This document shows positions 35,520-45,169 of a DNA stretch of 64,000 bases, piece by piece. This stretch comes from Oreohelix idahoensis (taxonomy: Eukaryota > Mollusca > Gastropoda > Stylommatophora > Oreohelicidae), in the NCBI GenBank assembly GCA_024509875.1, contig JAMPIV010004259.1:372001-436000 (forward strand), written 5' to 3'. The notes beneath the pieces were generated by a model. That model was given only the letters and a program-made list of their open reading frames with translations. It did no database searches and was not told the origin of the DNA. Position 1 is the stretch's first letter; each line of letters starts with the position of its first letter. A program made the translations under genes and the position numbers.

Positions 35520-35734
35520 AAAACTCGACACGTTTCCTCAGTTCACTTTGGTTGTCAACATAGCTTTCAAAGTTTCAACACCTAGCTGTGTTTTATCACT
35601 TGCCCATAAGCTGTTCATCAAAGAAAACACTCTTTCTGTGGCAGCATTTGTTCCAGGTAGACAGAAAAAAAAACTCTGCCAACTTCAAAATATTTGAAAA
35701 TGTCACATTATTGTTTCTGAAGTGGGAAACCATT
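35520..35734 (-). pseudogene. hAT transposase C-terminal dimerisation domain
   Basis: The minus frame gives RWIEMVSHFRNNNVTFSNIL and KLAEFFF. Then, after a slip in a T/A homopolymer near 35670, it gives LPGTNAATERVFSLMNSLW, the characteristic hAT C-terminal dimerisation (hATC) block. It continues from the frame 36397-35735 with one frame change. Confidence 0.9.
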
Positions 35735-36397
35735 TCAATCCAACGTTGTGGTGGTAATGTTTTTTTTGGCACTCCATTCACTAATTTTCTGAGAAGCAAC
35801 AAACTGCTTCATATAGACATATTCGTCATAAATTTCAGTTTCTGTAAAGTGGGCTGAAGGTAATGTTTGAATCACTAGTGATGATGATATCTCAATGTCT
35901 GCCCAAATTGGTATTCTGTTCAGCGTTACCCAGCTGTAGGATTCTAGGTCTTGAACATTTTTTGCAGCCCATTTATTCAAATAATTGAAAGCTGTTTCAT
36001 AGAATGAAGAAACGCTAGCATGAAACTTTTTCACATCCTCCTTTGGAAGTCCTTCCATTTCCAGCTTTTCAAGGATTAGCTTAACTCTTGATGGCAAGAA
36101 ACAGTCTTCCAGTTTGGACTGCAAAATAGTTTTCAACCTGTAATTGATGTCAATGACTTCAAACACAGTGACCGTCTGTCCCTCTATTTTTTGCACTGCT
36201 TCGTGGAATGGAGAGGCCTGACTGTGAACAAAAACAAGCCATGCCTCAGATAGAGGATTTTCAAAGAATGTCTGTATAAAAACTGGGCATCTGTCTTGAG
36301 ATTGAAAACATGATTTTAGAGGCAGGAACATCCGAAGAACCCTTTCAACAGCAGGCAGCAGAGCAAGCCACCTAGTCTGAGCATAACCTAAGATCAT
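35735..36397 (-). pseudogene. hAT transposase, central catalytic-domain part
   Basis: A 220-codon minus frame containing YAQTRWLALLPAVERVL, the RW motif typical of hAT catalytic cores, followed by a helical insertion domain (PVFIQTFFENPLSEAWL, EVIDINYRLKTILQSKLEDC). It is separated from the upstream piece by a disruption near 36445, where a stop and frame change occur within about 50 bp of otherwise matching sequence. Confidence 0.88.
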
Positions 36398-36440
36398 CAG
36401 GAAGTCTGTTTCCTCAAACTGGCAAATCTCCTTGAGTCTT

Positions 36441-36791
36441 TCAACTCATACTGTGTATGATTTGAAGAGTAGATAAATTTTTAGCAATAACCAGCTCGAC
36501 ATCAACAGGCAGTACATCTGCAGCTGTTTGAACAGTGTTGTGGAAAATATGACCTGCACACCCAACTCCTATAAGACCATGTCCAAGGTTTTCTTGCAGT
36601 TTTTTTAAAACATTGTTCAGTCCTTTCCTTTCAGCACCTCCAAAATTGGAATTTGTTTTGTCTGCGCATAATCCAACTACTTTCCTGTCTAAACCATTTT
36701 CAGTTATGCAGTCATTAAGAAAACTACTTACAATATCAGATGTTTCACCTGGCAATGACTTTAACTCTAATATTTTAATTTTCACTCCATT
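36441..36791 (-). pseudogene. hAT transposase, RNase H-like core start
   Basis: The minus frame directly left of the LINE B insertion. It includes DRKVVGLCADKTNSNFGG, where ADKTNSN carries a catalytic-position aspartate, then LIGVGCAGHIFHNTVQTAA with the conserved C-x2-H motif of hAT transposases. Its 5' continuation is at 49278 on the far side of LINE B; the frame is continuous across one TSD copy. Confidence 0.9.
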
Positions 36792-36854
36792 ACTGTGATC
36801 AACTCAGCCTATGCTGGTCCCAAGCCCGGATGAAAAAGGAGGAGGGCGGCCTGC

Positions 36855-38107
36855 ATGGAGGCCGTAAGGAGGCAGCCCCTCCACCTTGCAAAGGCACAAC
36901 AGGTCAATCACCTGTTTGTCTTAAACTATGATTACGAGCAATACAAGAGAGAAAACCGGACTGATTCTAAAGGCGACGAACTGGAACGGACTACGAACTA
37001 CGACTTATGGAACTTGGAACACAAGAAGTATAAATGGGAAGGAAGAGGAGCTGGTGGAAGAGATGAGGAAAGCAAAACTAGAAATCCTGGCTATAACGGA
37101 AACGAAGAAAAAGGACAAGGAGTCATGGATCTCGATGGCAACACGCTGCTCTACAGTGGTGTACCCATATCTGAAAGAGCTAAAGGGGGCGTGGGTTGCA
37201 TTGTGGCCCAAAATCAAAAAGATAGTATCAAGGGATGGAACTTTGTCTCGGAGCGCATTATGGTTGTAAAACTAAAAGAAGGAGAAACCATAGTCAACCT
37301 GGTCATAGTGTATGGGCCAAATGAGGATGAGAGAGCAGAGGTCAAGGAGGAATTCTTCGAGCTGCTTCAAAGGACAGTGGATGACTGCCTAGATGAAGTT
37401 ATCATGCTCGGAGATTTTAATGCCAGAGTTGGAAATGACCATGCTAGATGGGGTGGAGTTATCGGAAGATATGGAGAAGATACTCTCAATAACAATGGAA
37501 AGCGACTCCTTAGATTCTGCAGTGAGCAGAATCTGATCAATACAAACACAAAGTTCCCCCATAAGCGCATACATGCATACACTAAATGTGAACCAACCAA
37601 GAATGAGAAGTCAGTGATCGACTATGCCATTGTTCGGAGAAGCTCATTCAGATATGTCTGAGATGCAAGAGTCTGGAGGGGGCCAGAGATTGGAAGTGAT
37701 CACTACCTGCTAACAATCAAACGAACAACTGAAAGAGTTGCTCAGCCTAGGAACTGCCCAACATCACGCAAGAAACCAAGTAAACGAGCAGGAGAAATGA
37801 GCATTAGGACCTACAAGCTGAGAGAGCCAGAAATTAAGACCAGATATTAGGGGCTTATTGCTACAGCAGTGAGCAACACAGAAGAACGACCTGATGACTT
37901 GGAAACTCTCTGGAATAAATTCAAGGATATCATAAAGACAGCTGCTGCAGAAGCATGCGGTGAAGTCCGACTTGGGAACCAGAGAAAGAGGACACCTTGG
38001 TGGACAGAGGAAGTCAAAGAGAAAATAAGAGAGAAGAAAATGGCATGGAAACAATACCTAGGAGCTAAAAACACAACAGGACAAATGGAAAAATATAGAG
38101 AATATGT
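36855..38107 (+). pseudogene. LINE B endonuclease region
   Basis: APE-type endonuclease spread over frames. YGTWNTRSINGKEEELVEEM and LEILAITETKKKD lie in the frame 36928-37269. VGCIVAQNQK, NLVIVYGPNEDERAEV and EVIMLGDFNARVGN lie in the frame 36855-37661, followed by KSVIDYAIVRRSSF. The final SDH catalytic block (IGSDHYLL) is at about 37690, after a stop at 37659. The linker 37869-38107 is Lys/Glu-rich and is cut mid-codon by the LTR at 38108. GDFNARVG and SDH are preserved, so the catalytic residues survive while the frame does not. Confidence 0.9.
38103..38107. repeat. TSD TATGT, left copy
   Basis: The partner is 47459-47463. It is the 5-bp target duplication of the Gypsy element. Confidence 0.93.
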
Positions 38108-40436
38108 TGTCATAAAATTAACAAGTGATACAACGTAAAAATATCTCCAAAGGATAAAATGTAAGGATAAAAACCAATGCGTAAGCTGCTGGAATACATG
38201 ATCGCCCGCGCCGCGGGTCATCAGGTGTTAGACTTGAAGGCAAAACGGAACGAGGATCAAAAGACAAAAATCTGACTGAACGCGTACTTGAACTAGCGAG
38301 GTTAATGGACGCAAATTGGTGGGGCAAGGAGGAAAAGTCACGTTTCCCCCCCCCCCCCCCCCCCCCCACCCCCACCCCCCCACCCCCCCCCCACCCCCCC
38401 CCAAGTTGACATAAAGTAAGGAACTCGACAGAAGGGACCTTGGATATGATACGCCACAGTCATTTATTGGACGCTTTTGCGATACCAAGCCTTTGATTTG
38501 AATTCAGCGGCTAAACGCAGATGCTTGAAATATTACAAAATTTAAAAAGTAACTTTTTCTTAATATTAATGTTAGGAATATAAAAATTAGCTGGCCGGAT
38601 GGCCCATTCTGAGCAGTGAAATAATATGTTTTTAATTTTACAGACGGATAGATAATAATGAAGATAATGACAAAAGACAGTGTTGTTCACAACAGCGAAA
38701 GACTGCATTGAATCAAAAGTGTCACTATTTGCACAAAAAATCGCGACCTCGAGACGCAGGTGTTCAAATCTACTTAGCATGGAAGAGAAGGGATATTGGT
38801 GGAAGCTGTGTCTAAAAATAACTTTTAACGACAAAATTTTGGAGGGGAGAGAAAGGTTGGTTCAAAAATCAAGTACGTTTTTGTGAAAACGCAAGTAGAG
38901 ACGGACAGACTAACAGATAAAAATCCATACTTGACTGAAGCATGACTGAAATGACTTTAGTGTAGGAAATTTGAATTTAAAAAAAAAAAAACCAAGGCAT
39001 TGATTGGCCACAGACAATCATATTATCCGCGCTCAGACGAGCTTTTTTGCCATTCCTCAATAGTTGTCCAGTGATAGACACAGTAAATTTCAAGTGTGGT
39101 GATTTCCAAATGAAATAAATTGAAATAAGTTCAGGGACGCCATACTATAGCCAGCAGCTCAGCTGAGTTTTGCTAGCATTTCTGTGTTCTTTATTCATAA
39201 TCTGGTAAGATTGAAATTATTTCTTTGTATATTTTGAATATTGTTTAATGTTCGAGTGATTTGATACTGCCATATCGAAATCTAGCCTTACAAACAAGTA
39301 AGGATTCGCTCTGGACCCCCCGCCCTAGTTCAGGGTCTAGGGACAAACAATATATAAACTACAGCAAGGTTTAGGAAGGGGTGATCAAGTGTTGAGAACA
39401 GTGAATCATATCACCTATCCTATTCTATGGCAGTGAGATAATGCACCTATTTCAGAATCTGTAGACTGGGGAAACTTACCCTATGCGAAACCAACTAGGT
39501 AAGATGTGCTGTCTGGTCAGAGAGAACTGACCCTGTTTATGTGGTGTTATTGTAATTTGTTATGTGTAGAAGTGGCTTATTAGGTAAGGTTCTGAGCAAA
39601 AACCAATACTTTATTTCAGAGCTGTGAGTTCGATCTTGACACTAAGGTGGTGTCAAATGCTGATTAATAATTGAAGTGAGGACCCGTGCAGGGTACATTT
39701 CGACAGAACATCTGTGTATTGCTCAAGCACGGAGAGGTGGGGCCATCATATTCCAGCACCAGAACAAATCTGGCAAAGTTAAGTAGGCTAGCTGGCCTGC
39801 TGAACTTACACCAACTTCATAAAACTAGCACCCAAGAGAATTTACTACTGAAGCATCCCATTTCCTTCTATCATTAATGGACAATGCTGTGTAGACATAA
39901 ACAGGGAGGGATGAAGCCACCCCAACAGCACATCCATTCATAGTTTTCCCAGGAAAAATTAACATTACGAACAGTAATACTATAATTAATCTTGAAGATT
40001 GCATATGTAAACATCTTTCATTTAACATGCCATTTATTCATGCCATTCATTCATAAATTTCAAAATCTTTGCATAAGTTCTGGCCAAAATAAAACCTTGG
40101 TTCAGAACAAATAAATTTAAAAAAAGATTTTCTATTCTAAATTTAACCAGCTGAATTTAGTTCATTGTGTTATAAATTTTATTGATAGTATTAGACTTAA
40201 TTAATATCTGTGGGTGTGTGTATATGTCCATACAACACATTGCATTCAGTACCCTAGATTTTAACGTAGCCACATTCATTAGTAAAAAAAAAGATATGTG
40301 TGAGGTCATAAAGTGGTAGCACGAAAGGGCCTTCTGTATATTCACAGTTACAATTATCTCAGGAGCCTTCACAGCTGACCTCACGCATCACACTAGGTGA
40401 TAACACCACCATACAATACCATCAAAATCCACTACA
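38108..40436 (+). repeat. 5' LTR of Gmr1-like element
   Basis: 2329 bp, starting TGTCAT and ending CTACA. It contains a long C-rich tract at 38347-38403 and the terminal stem-loop at 40300-40384. Frames within it, such as 38511-38834 minus, recur in the 3' LTR and are not supported as genes. Confidence 0.95.
40300..40384 (+). promoter_or_regulatory. LTR-terminal stem-loop
   Basis: The stem GTGAGGTC pairs with GACCTCAC. The loop contains AAAGTGGTAGCACGAAAGGG and CAGGAGCCTTCACAGCT. It lies about 50 bp from the LTR end, as in the solo LTR at 30710-30804. Confidence 0.75.
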
Positions 40437-40441
40437 TATAT

Positions 40442-40459
40442 TGGGGTCTTGTCCAGGGA
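40442..40459 (+). promoter_or_regulatory. Primer-binding site
   Basis: TGGGGTCTTGTCCAGGGA follows the 5' LTR after a few bases. It starts TGG, complementary to a tRNA CCA end, and vaguely resembles proline-tRNA sites of other elements. The tRNA was not proven. Confidence 0.65.
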
Positions 40460-40717
40460 TATTTAGCATAAACAGTAATATAAGGATCTCCTGGTGGGAG
40501 AAATAAAATTAGGGGAACAAAATTGTAAAATTCCCTTAAAATTAAAAGTGTCCCTTTAAATTAAAAGGGCAATTAGAAGTTGGTGAATCTTCACAGCCAG
40601 TAATAATTAATTAGTTAACTGGTTAGTTAGAATTAGTTAGACTATAGTCATAAGAAGTACTTAGTGTATTTACTGGTTAGAGATTTATTTTGTATATTAT
40701 TATATTGTTTAGAAAGT

Positions 40718-41284
40718 ATGGCGGAGCTAGCAAAATTTAGATCAGCTGCTGTGCTGACCGCAAAGGAGATGGGAATGGATGGTCAGATTTTAATTCAATA
40801 CGTAACGGCTGAATGTGATAAATATATTGAACGGGAAGAAAGGAGATTAGAAAAAGAGGCTGAAAGAAAATTAGAGTCTGAAAGGTTGGCTGAAGAGAAG
40901 AGGTTAGAGGCGGATAGAGAAATTAAGAGGCTGCAGATTGAGGCAGAAGACAAACGACAGCAAAGGGAGGCAGAAGATAAAAAGGCCGAAAGGGAGGCAG
41001 AAGATAGAAGGTTGCAAAGGGAGCACGAATTACGACTAAGGGAGCTGGAATTACAAGGCCAGGCTCCTGAAAATGGTGCCAGCCCTTTTGCCTCAGATGC
41101 TACGCCCAGTCTGGGAGCCTCAAACTCAGCTATGGGGTTTCATTTAGACCATTTTGTTGAAAAAGACGATGACATAGAGGGGTACCTAGGACGTTTTGAG
41201 TTATTAGCTACTACATATGGGTTAGAGAGAGAGAGAGAGGTGGAGTTTAAAGCTATCACAGGGACTGAGAGGTACTTCTTATGA
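40718..41284 (+). pseudogene. Gag N-terminal part, frameshifted
   Basis: It starts at ATG 40718 (MAELAKFRSAAVLTAKEMGM). A charged, probably coiled-coil region of about 90 residues follows (Glu/Arg/Lys repeats, 40835-41060), then the start of the capsid-like domain (FHLDHFVEKDDDIEGYLGRF). The frame fails after YGLERERE at about 41230-41245, where a GAGAGAGAGA run is about 4 bp longer than in the sister element at 17520. The next frame continues with the homologous sequence at once. The protein otherwise matches the sister Gag closely, so this is a recent slippage lesion or an assembly error. Confidence 0.92.
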
Positions 41285-41297
41285 AGTCTTTGCTAAA

Positions 41298-44200
41298 ATG
41301 AACAGGGAAGACCAAGACAATTATGACATGTTAAAGCAGGCTTTGTTATTAAGGTACGAGAAGAATGGTGAATTTTATCGTAAGAAATTTAGAAATGCCA
41401 AACTGTTGTCTGGGGAGACATACCACCAATTCTCTGCTAGACTGGGAACCTATTTGGAGAAATGGACTGCTCTGGGGAAGACCCAAGATCTTAAAGAAAT
41501 GATCATGATTGAGCAATTGAGAGAGTCCATGGCTCCAGACATGAGAAAATTTCTCATGGAACAAGGTGCAGAGAAGTTGGGAGAGGTTTTAAATGTCGCT
41601 GAGAGGTATCAGGCAGCCCAGGCAGAGGTAAGTGGTGCTAAAAAGAAGCACATAGATAATTTTAAAGCTCCACAGCAATTTAATAAATTTGATAATAGAG
41701 AGCAGGGAAATAAAGGTAGGACAAACTTTGAGCGGCCAAGAAATGACTATCGCGACAGAAACTCACAGTTCAATGACCAAAAGTTCAATGAAAGAAAACC
41801 GTTGAACCAAGGAAAAAGATGGTGTAAATGGTGCAAGAAAGATAACCATAACACCGAATTTTGTAGAAGGAAACCTTCAAACATTGCTGCAATGAAGTCG
41901 GGGACGCAAAGATTAAAGGTTAATCCTAATGGACAACAGGAACCTTATCACCCCCCAGTTTGTGAGGATGTTATTTGTAATGGGGTCACCATAAGGTGCC
42001 TTTATGATACAGGTTTGGATTATGATTCAGTTGTGAAGTCTAGCCTAGTGGACCCAAGTCAGTATACCACAGAAACAGTGGAAATACAAGGGGCGACTAA
42101 GGACATACCACTCATGACACTTCCCATCGCAAGGATAACGGTGAAAACTCGCTATGTGGAAGGAGAAATCAGAGCAGCAGTGATAGATGAACCAATCTAC
42201 CCTCTGATATTGGGGTGTAGATACGTCTTCTTGGGGAATCCCGAGAAACCTGTGATCATGGTGACAGTGCAGACCAGGTCACAGAAGAAGGAGGAAGAAG
42301 GTGAACCTATAAATGCTCATCCAGAGGAGATGAGGAAGGCGCAGGCTGAGGATAGGACACTCAAGCCATGTTTAAAAAAATTGCCCAAATGCCACACACC
42401 TCCGAGCAAGGGAGAATATTTCATGAAGAACAAACTATTATACAGGAAGGCCGGAACTGGAATAAATGGTCACAACCAGCTGGTTCTTCCCACTTCATAT
42501 AGAGATAAAGTGATGGAACTCGGGCATGCGATTCCCTTCAGTGGTCACATGGGGATCAGCGCCACAGGACAGCGTATAGCTTGTCATTACTTCTGGCCAG
42601 GGATAACGGAGGATATAAAAAGATATGTCAAATCCTGCCCTGAATGTCAAAGGGTAGCTCCAAAGCACTGGACTGCTCCTGCAACTCTAGGGGAAATGCC
42701 CATAGTGGGAACACCTTTTGAGAGGGTTGCAGTGGATATTGTGGGACCTCTCACTCGGACCAAGAGGAGGAACAGTTACATCCTTACTCTGGTGGACACT
42801 TGTTCTATGTGGGGAGAGGCGGTAGCCCTGCCATCAATTGATTCAAAACATGTAGCAGAGGCACTACTTACAATATTTACCCGATTAGGATTCCCGCATC
42901 AAATCTTGACGGATAATGGATCTCAGTTCAAGGGGAAACTAACGGAAGAAGTTTTTAAACTATTTCAAGCCAGACACTTTCATTGTAGTCCGTATCATCC
43001 ACAAGGGAACGGCCAGGTAGAGAGGTTCAACGGGACTCTCATTTCTATCCTGAGAAAGCTGGCACACGAAAAACCGGATCTGTGGGATCAATTCCTGCCC
43101 GCCGCATTGTTTGCGTATCGGGAGGTACCACATAGTTCAACCGGGATGGCTCCCGCAACTCTGCTATTTGGGAGGCCAATAAAAGGTCCTTTAGAAGCTT
43201 TATTAAGGACCTGGACGGATGAGAAGGCGGAAGAACCTGTTACCTCATCTTATCAATACGTGAACGAACTGACCACTCGTTTGAAAGCTGGATGGAAACT
43301 GGCAAATGATAATTTGAAACAAGCCAGGAAGAAACATGCAGCATATTTTAATAGGAAGGCAAAGGACCGAGAACTAGCTGTGGGAGAGAAGGTGCTTCTT
43401 CTACTACCCGGTAGCCAGAATAAATTACAAATTGGTTGGCAAGGTCCATATACGGTTCTAGAGAAGGTGTCTAGAACAAACTATAAAATTGACAAAAAGG
43501 GGAAGGAGAAAGTTTATCATGTAAACTTATTAAAGAAGTATCTGGACAGACCACTCCAGGAAAGCACCCCCTTATTGACCTTGGCTATTGCAACCCAGAT
43601 GCAAAAGGAACCACTCACCTCACATGAATACCCATTACATCCTTGTGAAACAGCAGCACAGGTAAAAGTCAGTAAGCACCTGACTAAAAACCAGAGGGAG
43701 AGAGTTCAACAGGTTCTGGAGGAACATACAGATGTATTAACAGATAAACCAGGCCATACAAATTTGCTACAGTATGACATGAAACTGGTAGACTCAAACC
43801 CAATCTGTATGAGAGCCTATTCTATTCCGTTCGCGAAGGAGAAGGCATTGAAGGAAGAAATAGATTATTTGCTGAAGGAGGGGATTATTTCGCACAGTGA
43901 ATCATCTTTTAGTTCTAGTGTCGTTTTGTTGAGAAAACCGTCTGGGGAACACAGACTGTGCATAGATTACAGGAAACTGAATGCTGTCACAGAAGGACAA
44001 GTGGATCCATTACCAGACACAAAACAGTTATTTGCCAGACTGAACAAGGCAAAATACTTTTCAAAGGTGGATCTTAGTAAAGGCTATTACCAGATCCCAG
44101 TGAAGCCTGAAGTGAGACCTTATTTGGCTTTTAGCACTTCGGATGGACATTATGAATTCAATATGCTACCATTCGGACTGAAAAATGCTCCGAGTGTGTT

Positions 44201-45080
44201 TTCAAGGATGATGCGCAAATTGTTGGATCCCCTGAATAACCCATGTATTACGAATTTCATGGATGATATTCTCGTCGCCACAGAGACATTTGAAGAACAC
44301 ATTGAAGCTCTAGAAATGTTATTTAATAGACTTCGGGAGGCGAACTTAACTGCTAGGCCAACAAAATGTTGTATTGGATGCAAAGAGTTGGAATTCTTGG
44401 GACACACTGTATATCAGGGTAACATGACCCCTGATCCTAAGAACTTGGAAAAACTGCAGAGAGCACCTAGACCACAAACAAAAAAAGACGTGCGATCATT
44501 CGTGTCGTTATGCGGATTTTATCAGAAATACATCAAAAATTTTAACGCTATTTGTGCTCCTCTGACTGATCTGACTCGCAAGGGACTTCCAGATAAAATT
44601 ATTTGGACTGCACAATGTGAACTAGCGTTCCAAGAGTTAAAGGAAAAACTCACTAGCAGGCCTATTCTCAAACTGCCTGATTTGACACAGGACTTTGTCT
44701 TAAGAACCGATGCAAGTAATGTAGGACTCGGAGGGGCTTTGTTGCAAAGATCATCTTCACCTGATGGGGAACTGAAACCAGTCGCTTATGCAAGCCGCAA
44801 ATTGAATAAGGCGGAACAAGGATACTCCACAAGCGAAAAAGAATGTTTAGCGTTAATCTGGGCAATAAAGAAGTTTCAAATCTATCTGTATGGTAGGACT
44901 TTTGTGGTGGAGACGGATCATCAGCCTCTCGTATTCTTATCTCAGGCTAAGCATGAAAACGCAAGATTGCTGAGGTGGTCTTTATTGCTTCAACCTTATC
45001 AGTTTAGTATCCAATATATCCCAGGCAAATTGAATGTCGGTGCAGATTTCCTCAGTCGGCACCCCTGTGATCAAAATTAG
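41298..45080 (+). CDS. Gag-Pol polyprotein, Gmr1 order
   Basis: 1260 codons. Gag C-terminus at residues 1-110: ETYHQFSARLGTYLEKWTAL and MIEQLRESMAPDMRKFLMEQ, SCAN-domain-like. CCHC knuckle at about 175 (CKWCKKDNHNTEFC). Aspartic protease at about 236 (LYDTGL). Integrase zinc-binding HHCC at about 410-455 (GHMGI, CPECQ). Integrase core D,D,E in VAVDIVGP, ILTDNGSQF and GQVERFNGT. GPY/F module at about 710 (IGWQGPYTVLEKV). Reverse transcriptase at about 850-1040 with FMDDILVA. RNase H at about 1135-1250 (TDASNVGLGGAL, STSEKECLA, ETDHQPLV). All catalytic residues that I can check are present. Integrase precedes RT. The frame probably starts upstream as a fusion with 40718; the ATG at 41298 is only the first in this frame. 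Confidence 0.95.
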   Translation: MNREDQDNYDMLKQALLLRYEKNGEFYRKKFRNAKLLSGETYHQFSARLGTYLEKWTALGKTQDLKEMIMIEQLRESMAPDMRKFLMEQGAEKLGEVLNVAERYQAAQAEVSGAKKKHIDNFKAPQQFNKFDNREQGNKGRTNFERPRNDYRDRNSQFNDQKFNERKPLNQGKRWCKWCKKDNHNTEFCRRKPSNIAAMKSGTQRLKVNPNGQQEPYHPPVCEDVICNGVTIRCLYDTGLDYDSVVKSSLVDPSQYTTETVEIQGATKDIPLMTLPIARITVKTRYVEGEIRAAVIDEPIYPLILGCRYVFLGNPEKPVIMVTVQTRSQKKEEEGEPINAHPEEMRKAQAEDRTLKPCLKKLPKCHTPPSKGEYFMKNKLLYRKAGTGINGHNQLVLPTSYRDKVMELGHAIPFSGHMGISATGQRIACHYFWPGITEDIKRYVKSCPECQRVAPKHWTAPATLGEMPIVGTPFERVAVDIVGPLTRTKRRNSYILTLVDTCSMWGEAVALPSIDSKHVAEALLTIFTRLGFPHQILTDNGSQFKGKLTEEVFKLFQARHFHCSPYHPQGNGQVERFNGTLISILRKLAHEKPDLWDQFLPAALFAYREVPHSSTGMAPATLLFGRPIKGPLEALLRTWTDEKAEEPVTSSYQYVNELTTRLKAGWKLANDNLKQARKKHAAYFNRKAKDRELAVGEKVLLLLPGSQNKLQIGWQGPYTVLEKVSRTNYKIDKKGKEKVYHVNLLKKYLDRPLQESTPLLTLAIATQMQKEPLTSHEYPLHPCETAAQVKVSKHLTKNQRERVQQVLEEHTDVLTDKPGHTNLLQYDMKLVDSNPICMRAYSIPFAKEKALKEEIDYLLKEGIISHSESSFSSSVVLLRKPSGEHRLCIDYRKLNAVTEGQVDPLPDTKQLFARLNKAKYFSKVDLSKGYYQIPVKPEVRPYLAFSTSDGHYEFNMLPFGLKNAPSVFSRMMRKLLDPLNNPCITNFMDDILVATETFEEHIEALEMLFNRLREANLTARPTKCCIGCKELEFLGHTVYQGNMTPDPKNLEKLQRAPRPQTKKDVRSFVSLCGFYQKYIKNFNAICAPLTDLTRKGLPDKIIWTAQCELAFQELKEKLTSRPILKLPDLTQDFVLRTDASNVGLGGALLQRSSSPDGELKPVAYASRKLNKAEQGYSTSEKECLALIWAIKKFQIYLYGRTFVVETDHQPLVFLSQAKHENARLLRWSLLLQPYQFSIQYIPGKLNVGADFLSRHPCDQN

Positions 45081-45169
45081 AGTAATGGCAGACGGGAGGA
45101 GAGAGATTTTATCTATGTGTATCACTGGTTTTGGAACTTGCCGTAGGCATGTTTTCAAGTGGGGAGATG
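45081..45169 (+). promoter_or_regulatory. 3' untranslated spacer and polypurine tract
   Basis: A short spacer after the pol stop, ending in AAGTGGGGAGATG at 45157-45169 right before the 3' LTR. The defective sister has AAGTGGGGAGAATT at the same place. Confidence 0.85.

Noticed and set aside
38228..38488. Gly-rich frame in the LTR
   Set aside because: It is produced by the poly-C tract and changes length between the two LTRs.
45081..45169. env-like gene after pol
   Set aside because: Only 89 bp separate the pol stop and the 3' LTR.
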